A DNA stretch of 64,000 nucleotides, taken from Saccopteryx bilineata (Eukaryota; Chordata; Mammalia; Chiroptera; Emballonuridae). Made by a program: the position numbers and the translations under genes. This document shows, piece after piece, positions 43,539 through 54,494 of the stretch. The notes under the pieces are model-generated. The model made no database searches, was not told the DNA's origin, and was given only the letters and a program-made list of their open reading frames with translations. Position 1 is the stretch's first letter. Every line of letters begins with the position of its first letter. The stretch is from the NCBI RefSeq assembly GCF_036850765.1, contig NC_089498.1, positions 70,782,305 through 70,846,304 on the forward strand. The letters are read 5' to 3'.

Positions 43539-43963
43539 GCCTGACCAGGCGATGGCGTTGTGGATAGAGCATAGGACTGGGACGTGGAGGGCCCAGATTC
43601 AAAACCCTGAGGTCGCTGGTTTGAGTGCGTGCTTATTTGGCTTGAGCATGGGCTCACTGGCTTGAGTACGGGGTTGCTGGCTTGATCGTGGGATGACAAC
43701 ATGGTCACTGGCTTGAGCCCAAAGGTTGCTGAAGCCCAAGGTCATTGACTTGAGCCCAAAGTCACTGGCTTGAGCAAGGGGTCACTTGCTCTGCTATAGT
43801 CCACTGGTCAAGGCACGTATGAGAAAGCAATCAGTGAACAACTAAGGAACCACACACAACAAAGTATTTGTGCTTCTCATCTCTCTCCCTTTCTGTCTGT
43901 CTGTCCTTATGTGTTCCTCTCTGTGACTCTCTCTTTGTCTCTGTCAAAAAAATAAATAAAATA
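43539..43963 (+). mobile_element. Family B SINE, long variant
   Basis: Plus copy of about 425 bp with at least four extra 'ggcttgagYgYggg' and 'cccaaagtcactggcttgag' units, the longest B in the window. CT tail and (AAAT)n end. Confidence 0.9.
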
Positions 43964-44761
43964 AATGTAGTAAAATAGACTTTGAAATTAAACTAATCTG
44001 ATACATGTACCCCATTTGGTACCAGGGGATGGAAGAAAATGAGATGTCTTAATTATTGGCTTGCTGAAATAAGAAAATAAAAAAAATGTTGTGCTATTTA
44101 CAGTGTCATGGGGAAACACAAAAGTATTATTAGCTTGATGTAAGGATTTGATGATCCTTATAAAAATCTGAAGGTTATTTTTTAATTAAAATGATTAGAA
44201 CCTGTTTCAGATATAATTTTGTCATTCCACCCATGAAATACAGTTTATGCCCTCACTTAATGGATGGTGTAAAATACCTTGCTGTACTGCAGGTTCGAAC
44301 AGTTCATTGGAAATTTAATCCAGCTCTCCAGGGTTTATTTAAAGCCTCTGATATTTGAGCACTTTGCTAAAACAAGTTATAGACCATTACCTGGGCTATA
44401 TTTCCTAAGATTCTTTGCATTATGACACGTGATACAGTTGTGTAAGGCCTGACAGGCTGGCTTCTGCTTCATATAATATCTACTGAAAGTTTTAATTTAA
44501 AAATTAAGCATTTTATATATGTGAAGATTAATTTATGTGCTGCCCATGGTCAGAATAAAAAAGGAAAATATAAACAATGTTTTTCTATTTTGAGTTTTTA
44601 GTAAGAAATGTTAACCCAATTTATTGGCCAAGCAGTGTCATGTACTGAACTCTGAAATAGAAAAGTATCTTATCTTTATACTTAGGGACTTCATTAAAAT
44701 AATAATTGAAAAAAATACCATAATGTTAATTAGAAAAGCTCAGTAAAGGTAGTACAGAGTA
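43964..44761. other. Non-repetitive stretch
   Basis: About 800 bp with no recognised element or gene. Confidence 0.45.
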
Positions 44762-45139
44762 GCCTGACCAGGCAGTGGCGTAGTGGATATAGAGTGTTGC
44801 CCTGGAACACTGAGGACCCAGTTTGAAAACTCTGAGGTCACCGTCCTGATCGCAGCCTCACTAGCTTGAGCGTGAGATCATAAACATGACTCCATGTGCA
44901 CTGGCTTGAGCCCAAACGTCACTGCTTGAAGCCCAAGGTCACTGCCTTTTGCAAGGGATCACTGGCTCAGCTGGAGCCCCCTCTCCATTCCCCTTGCAAG
45001 GCACATATGAGAAAATCATTGGACAACTAAAGTGCTGCAATGAATTGATGCTTCTCATTCTCTCTCTCTATTCCTGCCTTTCTGTCACACCCTCTTTCTC
45101 TCCCTCCTTCCCCCTTACTCTCTTGCTTAAAAAAGAGTG
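44762..45139 (+). mobile_element. Family B SINE, old long variant
   Basis: Plus copy with the 'ggaacactgaggacccagtttg' B-box region (decayed) and repeated 'cactggcttgagccc' units. The A-rich end is the target of the next family A copy. Confidence 0.87.
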
Positions 45140-45140
45140 A

Positions 45141-45508
45141 CCCTGGCCGGTTAGCTCAGTGGTAGAGCATTGGCCTGGCGTGCAGGAGTCCCGGGTTCGA
45201 TTCCTGGCCAGGGCACACAGGAGAGGCGCCCATCTGCTTCTCCACCCCTCCCCCTCTCCTTCCTCTCTGTCTCTCTCTTCCCCTCCCGCAGCGAAGCTCC
45301 ATTGGAGCAAAAGATGGCCGGGGCCCTGGGGACGGCTCCTTGGCCTCTGCCCCAGGAGCTAGAGTGGCTCTGGTCACAACAGAGCAACGCCCCGGATGGG
45401 CAGAGCATCGCCCCCTGGTGGGCATGCCGGATGGATCCGGTGCCGCGCATGCAGGAGTCTGTTTGACTGCCTCCCTGTTTCTGGCTTCAGGGAAAGAAAA
45501 AAAAAGAG
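45141..45508 (+). mobile_element. Family A SINE, young
   Basis: Plus copy, CpG-rich, near consensus through 'ggcttcagggaaag'. Inserted in the tail of the B copy; 'aaaaaagagt' occurs on both sides as a short TSD. Confidence 0.94.
45152..45204 (+). promoter_or_regulatory. Internal Pol III promoter of a young family A copy
   Basis: Box A TAGCTCAGTGG at 45152-45162 and box B GGTTCGATTCC at 45194-45204 fit the tRNA-type A and B box consensus, with normal spacing. Best-preserved example; activity is inference. Confidence 0.7.
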
Positions 45509-45562
45509 TAGTACTAAATATTTTCATATATCATTCTTAGTTTACTCAAATGTTAACATTTT

Positions 45563-45840
45563 TTTATTGGTAGAGACAGGAAGAAAGAGAAATGAGATGC
45601 ATCAACTCGTTGTGTCACTTTAGTTGTTCATTTGTTCTGATACATGCATTGACCTGGGGGCTCCACACGAGCCAGTGACCTTTAGGCTCAATCCAACTAT
45701 CTTCAGATAATGTTGATGATCCCTCTCTCAAGCTGGCAAGCCTGCACACAAGCTGGATGAGCGCGACTTTGGGGTTTGAGTCTGGGACCTGAGTTCTCTC
45801 GCAGTTGACGCTCCATGCATTGCGCCACCACCAGTCAGGA
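45563..45840 (-). mobile_element. Family B SINE with 17-bp TSD
   Basis: Minus copy flanked by TCAAATGTTAACATTTT (45546-45562) and TCAAATGTTATCATTTT (45841-45857). Diverged body. Confidence 0.9.
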
Positions 45841-46010
45841 TCAAATGTTATCATTTTCTCTTGTTTGCTTCATCTCTTTCTCTCCACATAGATTATTCTT
45901 CATATTCTTTGAGCCTAAGCTTCAGACGTGAAGTTTCCTTATCCCTAAATATTAAAGTGTATATTTTTTAGTAACAAGGACTTTCTCTTACATAACTATA
46001 GTACAATACA

Positions 46011-46097
46011 TTTTTTTTGTATTTTTCCGAAGCTGGAAACTGGGAGTTGATGTTTCTCATATCTCTCCCACTCCTTCCTGTCTCTCTATATCTAATG

Positions 46098-46130
<33 letters not shown>

Positions 46131-46198
46131 AAATCCACAGCGCTGGCATGTCAGGAAATTGCTCTAATCAGCTGATCTACTGGGCAAGGGCTTGGTCA
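46011..46198. mobile_element. Chimeric SINE patchwork
   Basis: Starts like the minus-strand tail of family A ('gtatttttccgaagctggaaactggga'). It switches to a plus-strand B/D-type tail ('gttgatgtttctcatatctctccc..cctgtctctctat') and a (TG)n at about 46099-46128. It ends like a minus-strand VES-like head ('aatcagctgatctactgggcaaggg'). No single element explains it. Confidence 0.6.
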
Positions 46199-46504
46199 GA
46201 TATTTGTAGAAGTTCTCTCAAGTTGAGTTTGTTTGATCATTATTGAATTTAAAATGTGCATATTGGGCAAGAATCTACAGAAGCAAGCATACCTTCTCAG
46301 TGTGTCTTATCAGGTCTCATGTTTGAGTTACCTATGAACATGAGACCTTAAGTGTCTGCTGGAATTCTTCTCTATAAAATTACTGTTCTGTTTTGTGATA
46401 TACTAGTACCTTGTAGAGAGAGATTTGGACACTGCAAATGTCCTGTTTTTCATATTTTTATCTTCCAATTTTAGCATACATAGATAAAATTTACTTTTAA
46501 TGAT

Positions 46505-47063
46505 TTTTAAAGAGATTTTATTTATTGATTTAAAGAAAGGAAAGAGGGCCTCCCTGGTTGGTTAGCTCAATGGTAGAGCATTGGCCCAGCGTGTGGAAGT
46601 CCTGGGTTCGATTGCCAGACAGGGCACACAGGAGATGCAACCATCTGCTTCTCCACCCTTTTCCTTCAAACCCCATCCCAGAGCCATAGTTCAATTGGAG
46701 CAAGTTGACCTTGGGCACTGAGGATGGCTCCATACCTCCTCCTCAGGTGATAAAAATAGCTCGGTTGCTGAGCTACAGAACAATGCCCCAGATGGGCAGA
46801 GTCTCCCTGTGGGGGACTTGCTGGGTGGATCCCAGATGGGGCATATGCAAGAGTCTATCTCTGCTTCTCCTCCTCTCACTTAATAAATTAAAGAAGAGAG
46901 AGAGAGGAGAGAGAGAGAAAGGTAAGGGGGAGGGAGATGCTGGAAGCATCAACTTGCAGTGGCTTCTCAAATGTTGTCTTAACTGGGAAAGCCTGGGGTC
47001 TTGAACCAGGGACCTTAGCATTCCAGGTTGACAGCTTATCCTCTGCACCAAGATAGGTCAGGC
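46505..47063 (-). mobile_element. Family C SINE split by family A
   Basis: Tail 46505-46547 and body-head 46890-47063 of one minus copy. Head complement 'ccaagataggtcaggc'. Confidence 0.85.
46548..46889 (+). mobile_element. Family A SINE nested in C
   Basis: Plus copy of A-old type, box B GGTTCGATTGCC, tail CTCTCACTTAATAAATTAAAG. Purine-rich flanks blur the TSD. Confidence 0.88.
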
Positions 47064-47400
47064 TCGAATAAATTTTTTTTTCCTTCTAGTAATTATGAAT
47101 GTGGTGGTGCTTACTAAAGGATCATTTTCTACTTCTACCATTTCCATCTATTTATGGAGATTCTATGTAAGGAGGCACTTCCCTTCTCCTCCCACTCTTA
47201 ATTATTTATTATAACAATGGACTTAAAACTGTTTATATTATTCTGTGAACTATAATCCATCACTGGTAGATAATTGTAGGGTTGAGGAAGATTTGTCATG
47301 TCCATTTCCAAAGATAAAAGTATGAGCTACGGATGAAGGATAGGAAGAAACAGCATACTAGAATGTTAGATTTGTGTTATTTTGGCAACTCAGCAAATGT
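47064..47400. other. Non-repetitive stretch
   Basis: Nothing recognised. Confidence 0.4.
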
Positions 47401-47415
47401 TGATGAATCACTTTT

Positions 47416-47582
47416 TTTTTATTTAATTTGAGAAAAAGAGAGGGAAGCATCCATTTGTTGTTCCAACTTAGTTGTGCATTTAGTGGTTGCTTTACACTCG
47501 TGCCCTCATTGGTGATGGAACACACAACTTTGGTGTTTGGGACTACACAATGCCCTAATCAGCTGGGCCAATCGACCAGGTG
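47416..47582 (-). mobile_element. Family D-like SINE with TSD
   Basis: Minus copy: 'aacttagttgtgcatttagtggttgctt', 'gtgccctcattggtgatggaacacac', head complement 'gctgggccaatcgaccagg'. TGAATCACTTTT occurs on both sides (about 47404 and 47586). Confidence 0.82.
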
Positions 47583-47597
47583 CAATGAATCACTTTT

Positions 47598-48143
47598 AAT
47601 AAATGCAGAAATAGTAGTACATGACGTGCAGCGGTAGGTGGACTCCATGCTGTTGAAGGTCTATTTAAACTTGAGATCCTCTCAGCGGCTTAAGCAGAAA
47701 ACACAGATGGTCACTTCATAACTTACTTAACTGCTAAGCTTGTGTAGTAAGGGTTTTATATCAGAGCATGTGTAGCTTCTAGTGTATCTGTCATAGTAGT
47801 AAAACCCAGCCTGTTACCCCAGGCAAAATGTAAAATGTATGAAATTGAAATGCAAATAATCTAAAAATGTTAGACAGATTTCATCACTGCCTTGTAGCTG
47901 GATTCTCACTTCTTAGAACTAAATATAACAATGTGTGTCGCTCTAGGTGACTTTTTCTTGAGATGTACAAAGGACATCATTGCATTTTCTAACATAGTAA
48001 CTATGTTGCTTTCTAGTACCCAGTACATTGCATTACGATGTTTTGTGTATTGCCACTTCAATTCCTTTTTACCTATTTTTCCTTAGAATTTTAACCTTGG
48101 TTTATTCTCCCCCAGACACTTCGTATTTTAAAATTTTTATTTT
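47598..48143. other. Non-repetitive stretch
   Basis: About 550 bp, nothing recognised. Confidence 0.45.
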
Positions 48144-48537
48144 GGCCCTGGCCGGTTGGCTGAGTGGTAGAGCGTCAGCCTGGCATGTGGAAGTCCCGGG
48201 TTCCATTCCCGGCCAGGGCACATAGGAGAAGCACCCATCTGCTTCTCCACCCCTCCCCCTCTTCTTCCTCTCTGTCTCTCTCTTCCCCTCCCGCAGCCAA
48301 GGCTCCATTGGAGCAAAAGATGGCCTGAGCGCTGGGGATGGCACCTTGGCCTTTGCCCCAGGCGCTAGAGTGGCTCTGGTCGCAACAGAGCGACGCCCCG
48401 GATGGGCAGAGCATCGCCCCCTGGTGGGCGTGCCGGGTGGATCCCGGTAAGGCGTATGAGGGAGTCTGTCTGACTGCCTCCCCGTTTCCAGCTTCAGAAA
48501 AATACAAAAAAAAAAAAAAAAGAAAGAAAAGAAAAAA
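48144..48537 (+). mobile_element. Family A SINE, young
   Basis: Plus copy, head GGCCCTGGCCGGTTGGCTGAG, box B GGTTCCATTCC (one change), CpG-rich centre, tail 'ccagcttcagaaaaatac' and A run. Close to full-length consensus. Confidence 0.94.
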
Positions 48538-48712
48538 AGATTTTATTTTATACTTGGATTTATTCCTTAATTTTTTGAAAATTTTCCAATGAAGCAATAT
48601 AATAGTTTTAATAAATTTATTTTGTTTTATTTATGTTCTTTTATTATTTTAGTATACACTGTATTTAAGCCAGCTTTTAGTCCCTCTGTTTGAATCAGTT
48701 TTGCAAGTATGT

Positions 48713-49057
48713 CAGGAGGCTGGAAACGGGGAGGCAGTCAGACTCCCGCATGCGCCCCACCGGGATCCGCCCACCAGGGGGCGATGCTCTATCCTGGGCG
48801 TCGCTCTGTCCTACTGGAGCCACTCTAGCACCTGGGGCAGAGGCCAAGGAGCCATCCCCAGCGCCTTGGCCATCTTTTGCTCCAATGGAGCCTGGGCTGC
48901 GGGAGGGGAAGAGAGATACAGAGAGGAAGGAGAGGGGGAGGGGTGGAGAAGCAGATGGGCGCCTCTCCTGTGTGCCCTGGCCGGGAATCGAACCCGGGCC
49001 TTCTGCACGCCAGGCCGACGCTCTACCACTGAGCCACTGAGCCAACCGGCCAGGGCC
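48713..49057 (-). mobile_element. Family A SINE, young, tail lost
   Basis: Minus copy starting at 'ggctggaaacggggaggcagtcag' without the 'gtatttttctgaa' tail or poly-T. A small 'gagccact' duplication at the head. Lack of a tail suggests a post-insertion deletion. Confidence 0.9.
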
Positions 49058-49117
49058 ATGGCCAGGAGGCTTCATTATTAAGGGCCAGGAGGCTTCATTA
49101 TTATTTTTATTTTATTT

Positions 49118-49463
49118 TATTTTTCTGAAGCTGGAAACAGGGAGAGACAGTCAGACAGACTCCCGCATGCGCCCGACCGGGATCCACCCGGCACGCCCAC
49201 CACGGGGCGATGCTCTGCCTCAACCAGAGCCACTCTAGCGCCTGGGGCAGAGGCAGAGGCCACAGAGCCATCCCCAGTGCCCGGTCCATCTTTGCTCCAG
49301 TGGAGCCTTGGCTGTGGGAGGGGAAGAGAGAGACAGAGAGGAAAGCGCGGCAGAGGGGTGGAGAAGCAAATGGGCGCTTCTCCTGTGTGCCCTGGCCGGG
49401 AATCGAACCCGGGACCTCTGCACGCCAGGTCGACGCTCTACCACTGAGCCAACCGGCCGAGCC
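49118..49463 (-). mobile_element. Family A SINE, young
   Basis: Minus copy with full 'tttttctgaagctggaaacagggagagacagtcag' tail, lacking one 'gcccaccaggggg' repeat. Head complement ends CCGGCCGAGCC, two changes from consensus. Confidence 0.92.
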
Positions 49464-49494
49464 TTTTTTTTTTTTAAAGATTTAAGGGGGGAGG

Positions 49495-49533
<39 letters not shown>

Positions 49534-49656
49534 GGAGGGAGAGAAGGAAGCATCAACTCCCATATGTGCCTTGACCAGGCAAGCCCAGGGTTTTGAACCG
49601 GCAACCTCAGCGTTTCCAGGTTGACGCTTTATCCACTGCACCACCACAGGTCAGGC
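49464..49656 (-). mobile_element. Family C SINE
   Basis: Minus copy with long (GA)n tail. TSD GAGCCTTTTTT left and GAGCCTTCTTT right, so it entered the head end of the preceding A copy. Confidence 0.91.
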
Positions 49657-49670
49657 TGCTGAGCCTTCTT

Positions 49671-50148
49671 TATGCCTGGAGCCTTGTTCTGAAAACTCGG
49701 ATTTCATGGCAGTCATCTCATTTGTTAGTAACCCTCAAAATGGCAGGCCACAGGAATCTTGGTGGTTTTCCAGAGAGGTGCAGAATAGAGGTGTTTTAGA
49801 GTCAGTTTGTAACATTGTAATTCATGAAAAATAGATGATATTCAGCCATAGCAGAAAACCATCAGTGTTAACAGACTGAGATGAGAAACCATTTTTTAGG
49901 TGTTATTTTTGTTGATTTTGACTAAGAACCTAACAACTACGTCAGTCTTTTCCATCCAGTTTTATGATATTAAAATTTGGTAATTTTTTTTGTTTTATTG
50001 TGTGGCAACAATCTTTTGGGAACTGGAATTCAGAATCTTTTTCCTTCTTTCTGATTTGTTTTTATTCCTGTCTACCTTTGCCTTCATTGGATTTATATCC
50101 CATGATATTTAAGATGTTTATTTGGAATTAAAAATATAGTCCTACATT
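49671..50148. other. Non-repetitive stretch
   Basis: Nothing recognised. Confidence 0.4.
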
Positions 50149-50163
50149 TGAATTTGTCTTTTT

Positions 50164-50549
50164 TTGTATTTTTCTGAAGCTGGAAACGGGGAGAAACAGT
50201 CAGACAGACTCCCGCATGCGCCCAACCGGGATCCACCTGACACGCCCACCAGGGGGCAATGCTCTGCCCACCAGGGGGCGATGCTCTGCCCCTCCATGGC
50301 CTTACTCTATTGCGACCAGAGCCACTCTAGCGCTTGGGGCAGAGGCCAAGGAGCCATCCCCAGCGCCCGGGCCATCTTTGCTCCAATGGAGCCTTGGCTG
50401 CGGGAGGGGAAGAGAGAGACAGAGAGGAAGGATAGGGGAAGGGGTGGAGAGGCAGATGGGCACCTCTCCTTTGTGCCCTGGCCGGGAATCGAACCCGGGA
50501 CTTCTGCACGCCAGGCCGACTCTCCACCACTGAGTCAACCGCCAGGGCC
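50164..50549 (-). mobile_element. Family A SINE, young, exact TSD
   Basis: Minus full-length copy with both 'gcccaccagggggc' repeats. Exact TSD TGAATTTGTCTTTTT at 50149-50163 and 50550-50564. CpGs largely intact. Confidence 0.96.
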
Positions 50550-50651
50550 TGAATTTGTCTTTTTATATGAGTCAAAGACATCCATAAGAGAATGGGGGAA
50601 AGTGCAGTGCCCTCTTCTGTACTTTGTAATGACTTATAACTTTAATAGATT

Positions 50652-50853
50652 ATTTATTTATTTATTTATTTTTAGGGAGGAGGGAGAGAGAGAGAGAGAC
50701 AGAGAAGGAGAGAGAGACAGAGAAAGAGAAGGGGGGAGGAGCTGGAAGCATCAACTCCCATATGTGCCTTGACCAAGCAAGCCCAGGGTTTTGAACTGGC
50801 GACCTCAGCATTTCCAGGTCGACGCTTTATCCACTGCGCCACCACGGGTCAGG
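50652..50853 (-). mobile_element. Family C SINE with TSD
   Basis: Minus copy flanked by CTTTAATAGATT (50640-50651 and 50854-50865), (TTTA)n tail and intact head complement. Confidence 0.93.
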
Positions 50854-50886
50854 CTTTAATAGATTTTTAAAAATAATGCTTTTATT

Positions 50887-51226
50887 GCCTGACTAAGGGT
50901 GGCACTGTGGATAGAGTGTTGGACTGGGATGCAGAAGACCCAGGTTCGAAACCCCGAGGTCGCCAGCTTGAGCACGGGCTCACAGCTTATGCTTGGGATT
51001 ATAGACATGTCCCAATGGTCACTGGCTTCAGCAAGAGGTCACTCGGTCTGCGGTAGCTCCTTGGGTCAAGGCACATAGGAGAAATCAGTCAATGAAAAAC
51101 TTAAGGCGCCACAACGAAGAATTGATGCTTCTCATCTCTTTCCCTTCCTGTCTGTCTGTCCCTATCTGTCCCTCTCTCTGTTTCTGTCTCTGTCTCTGTC
51201 ACAAAATTTTTTTAAAAAATAAATAA
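50887..51226 (+). mobile_element. Family B SINE
   Basis: Plus copy, head GCCTGACTAAGGGTGGCAC, box B GGTTCGAAACC, CT-rich tail ending in TCTGTCACAAAA. Confidence 0.9.
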
Positions 51227-51472
51227 ATTACTATCAGGCAATCACCAGAGTAATTTGATTCAGGCAAGAGCTATCATTGTACTGTAAGAAATAGGATATT
51301 CATTTTTCCCTCGCCCCAAATTATTGAATGTTTCTTTTTGCCAATAAATAAATAAAGAAATAAATAAGATATTCACAAAACTTCAAATTATCTCCCCACA
51401 GGTTAGTTCTTTATTACAAAGGAGAAAATAGTAACTTTAAAGCCTGACAAGGTGATAGCACAGTGGATAGAG

Positions 51473-52025
51473 CAGGGATTGGGAACCTATTCTCATGAGC
51501 CAGATGTGGCTCTTTTGATGGCTGCATCTGGCTCACAGACAAATCTTTTTTTTTTTTTAAGTAAGTTTTTTTTTAATTTATTCATTTTAGAGAGGAGAGA
51601 GAGAGAGACAGAGAGGGAGAGAGAGGAGAGAGAGACAGAGAGAAGGGGGGAGGAGCTGGAAGCATCAACTCCCATATGTGCCTTGACCAGGCAAGCCCAG
51701 GGTTTCAAACCGGCGACCTCAGCATTTCCAGGTCGATGCTTTATCCACTCTGCCACCACAGGTCAGGCAGACAAATCTTTAATAAAAAAAATAATAACGT
51801 TAAAAATATAAAACATTCTCACGTATTACAATCCATTCATTTCCTACCGCTCATGTTCATGGTATCGGGTGTCTAGTGCCAATCACAGCTGTCCTCCCAC
51901 ACAACCAGAAAATTTTTATTGGATATTACATTACGTACACCGGTCGTTTTATGGCTCTCACGGAATTACATTAAAAAATATGTGGCATTCATGGCTCTCT
52001 CAGCCAAAAAGGTTCCCGATCCCTA
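51473..52025. mobile_element. hAT MITE, copy 2 of the 'GGGAACC' family, exact TSD
   Basis: Starts CAGGGATTGGGAACC, ends GGTTCCCGATCCCTA. Exact 8-bp TSD GGATAGAG at 51465-51472 and 52026-52033. Without the nested C SINE it is about 320 bp and closely similar to 19963-20278 along its length. No coding capacity. Confidence 0.94.
51549..51768 (-). mobile_element. Family C SINE inside the hAT
   Basis: Minus near-consensus copy. Exact TSD AGACAAATCTTT at 51537-51548 and 51769-51780. Third layer of a B > hAT > C nest. Confidence 0.94.
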
Positions 52026-52279
52026 GGATAGAGCATCGACCTGGGGAAACTTCAAAACCCCAAGTTCACTGGCTTGAATGCAGGATTCATTGGCTTGAGA
52101 CCAAAGGTCGCTGGCCTGAGAAAGAAGTTACTGGTTCAGTTGAAGCCCCCTCCCCCCATCAAGGCATGTGTGAGAAGCAATCGATGAACAACCTAAGTGC
52201 TGCAACTATGAGTTGATGCTTCTCATCTCTCTCTGTCTCTTTCCACTTAAAATAAAAGTAACTTTATAGAAGGGAAACT

Positions 52280-52880
52280 TGAAGGACTTCTCCCAAGAGT
52301 AAGTGATCCAAGGAACATCACCAATATGATGTTATGAGTCACAATCACCTGCAACCTGACAGAATCACCTGAAGAACACAGTGTCACTTCTGGGGTGTTC
52401 CTACCACTTACGCATAACCTGAATCTAATAAAGTATCACAGAAACCCAAATAGAGTGGCATTCTACAAATAATTGGACCCATCTCTTCAGAATGTCAAAT
52501 TTGAGATGAAAAGAAAGAACGACTGACCGAAATGAAGGCTAAAGAGACCTGACCACTGAAATGCAACACCTGGTCTTGAACTGAAGACTGCCCGAAACAT
52601 TCTTACCGCACAGGGCAAGTGGGACAGTGGGTGAATAAAGTGTGGGTTCAGGTTAAGAAATTAAATTATTAAGTATGTCTATGGAAGTAGTAAAACTTTA
52701 TATAGAGGAACAAGGAAATAATTATCATAACTTGAGAAAAGAAATTTCCTCCTGGGGGTTGGGAGGACGATGAGGTGTTACAGGGACATACACAGGTGGT
52801 TACATATTGGCAATGTGCTATTTTCTAACCTTTTTGTAACTAAGAGTGTTCTTCTTGCACTCATTCTGAACTACACAAAT
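52280..52880 (+). mobile_element. Old L1 3' region
   Basis: 'atagagtggcattctacaaataattggacc', 'caaatttgagatgaaaagaaagaacgactgaccgaaatgaaggctaaagagacctgacc' and 'gcaacacctggtcttgaactgaagac' follow the order of an L1M 3' segment known in mammals. Diverged. Confidence 0.6.
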
Positions 52881-52896
52881 GACTTGTAAAAAACTT

Positions 52897-53046
52897 TTAT
52901 TATTTTTAAAATTTACTTATTTTAGAGACTGAGTAAAGGAAGGAAAGAGAAAGAAACATCGATCTGTTCTGTTATGTGCCCTGACAGGGATCGAACCTTT
53001 GCACTTTAGAACGAAGATCCAACCAACGGAGCTATCTGGCCAGTGC
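52897..53046 (-). mobile_element. Family D (VES-like) SINE
   Basis: Minus copy: 'gaaacatcgatctgttctgttatgtgccctgacagggatcgaacc', head complement 'agctatctggccagtgc'. Confidence 0.85.
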
Positions 53047-53280
53047 TAAAAACTCTTGTATTTATATTTTAGAATTTTAAATAAATTTAAAGCATATAAC
53101 AAAACAGTATATAGTATACCATTTTGCATATATACTTACATTATCCAAGTAAAAAAGTCTGAAAGAATATAAAACAACTATATTTTAATACTAAGTCCAT
53201 CTGGGTGAGTGAGGGGAGGTAAAATATTCACTACAAATAAAATTTACAGTTAAAGAAAGAGGTGATAACAAGGGTCTAAA

Positions 53281-53445
53281 GCCCTGGTCAAGTAACTCAG
53301 CTGGGTAGAGAATTGTCCGGATATGCCCAGGTTGCGGGTGCAAAGCAATCCCCAGTCAGGGCACATACAAGAAGCAACCCATGAATGCATAAATAAGTAC
53401 AACAAATTGATTTTCTTTTCCCCTCTCTCTTTGCAAAATAAATTT
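53281..53445 (+). mobile_element. Family D (VES-like) SINE
   Basis: Plus copy, head GCCCTGGTCAAGTAACTCAGCTGGG, 'cagtcagggcacatacaagaagcaacccatgaatgcataaataagtac', tail 'caaaataaattttta'. Confidence 0.88.
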
Positions 53446-53616
53446 TTATAAATAATTTTAAATAATAACAGTCTAGAATGTCATCTGCTGTACTCACACA
53501 TCATTTGAAAGAAAACACCAACCCATTTTTCGCTACCATCGTTTCATGCACTTCCTAGAGCAAATAAAATGCTAGGTAAAAATAAAAGCATTGTTTTATT
53601 TTATTTTATTTTTGTG

Positions 53617-53666
53617 GGGTTTCGAACCTGGGTCCTCTGCGTCCCAGTCCGACGCTCTATACTTCA
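53617..53666 (-). mobile_element. Family B fragment, B-box region only
   Basis: About 50 bp of a minus B element ('gtttcgaacctgggtcctctgcgtcccagtccgacgctctat') following a (TTTTA)n run. Both the body and the outer head are absent, an unusual internal fragment. Confidence 0.75.
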
Positions 53667-53744
53667 GTCGATATAGATCAGTAGATTATTATTTTATTCA
53701 GGGGATTATTATCCATTACTATTACTACTTACTTTGATGCTCAG

Positions 53745-54490
53745 ATTGTTCCAGATTTGGCCAGTGCGACCTCCTGCAAGCTGGCTTCCATGCCTGTCAT
53801 TCTTTGGGCAGGAGATGATCCCGTCTCACTATCCCAGCCCCAGCTCTGGACTTAGCCATTTTGCTAAGGACTCTGGTTCTTTTTAGTAGAGAATGATACA
53901 GAACCCAACATCTGGAAGCTATGTATGCTTACTTCTACAGAGGTATCAGAGCTCCTTTCTTCTCATCAGCGGACAGACCGGGGAAAACAGCCATTCCACA
54001 TCCTTCTGGCCTTTCATCATTCTGTATTTGTAACTCCTTTCTTTCACCTCAAGAAGGCTGGTTCCCAACAAAATCAGTACCCATTATTAGTTTGTCTCAG
54101 AATTATTATACCCACACTATTATTAACAATAAACCTACTAACCTCTTAAACCAAATTTAAAGTTTGTTTTTTTTAGTAGTTCTTTTTGTCCTTTTATCCT
54201 CAGACTGAGAAGAGTGAAAGTATTATAGCTAAAAGTTACTGGGCTTCTTTATTTTCCACTTTTCCTTAATAAAGTTGTTACTCATTTGATGTCTAGTTAA
54301 GTTGATTTGTTTTTGTTTCTAACCTAGAAGTTAAAAAAAATTTTTTTTCTTGTTTATTGAACCTTTGGCATTTTAATTATGATGTGTCTTGGTGCGGGCC
54401 TGTTTGGGGTCACTGTGTTTGGGGCTGTCTGCACTTTCTATACCTGCATGTTTGTTTCCTTCACCAGTGTGGAGCTTTTGAACTCTTTTT
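53745..54490 (-). mobile_element. L1 fragments, reverse
   Basis: 53745-54000 ('ttggccagtgcgacctcctgcaagctggcttcc', 'cttagccattttgctaaggactctggttc') resembles the complement of an L1 3' segment. 54360-54480 ('ttaattatgatgtgtcttggtgcgggcctgtttggggtcac') resembles another L1 segment. From memory of the families. Confidence 0.6.
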
Positions 54491-54494
54491 TCTT

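Larger units (their letters stand above)
51442..52256 (+). mobile_element. Family B SINE split by a hAT element
   Basis: Head 51442-51472 and remainder 52026-52256. Removing the hAT and one TSD copy restores '...gtggatagagcatcgacctgg'. SINE TSD AGTAACTTTA at 51430-51439 and 52257-52266. Confidence 0.92.

Noticed and set aside
45141..45212. tRNA gene candidate
   Set aside because: A and B boxes are tRNA-like but the sequence continues as a SINE with CT-rich body and A tail, and the acceptor-stem fold is not that of a functional tRNA.
48690..49081. Overlapping open frames on both strands, 116-126 residues
   Set aside because: CpG-rich, stop-poor family A SINE sequence gives open frames in several phases; no conserved domain.
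50164..50772. Long open frame of about 200 residues (+ strand)
   Set aside because: It translates a minus-strand family A SINE, intervening sequence and part of a family C SINE. The same peptide (…CPGRESNPGLLHARPTLYH type) recurs wherever A copies occur.
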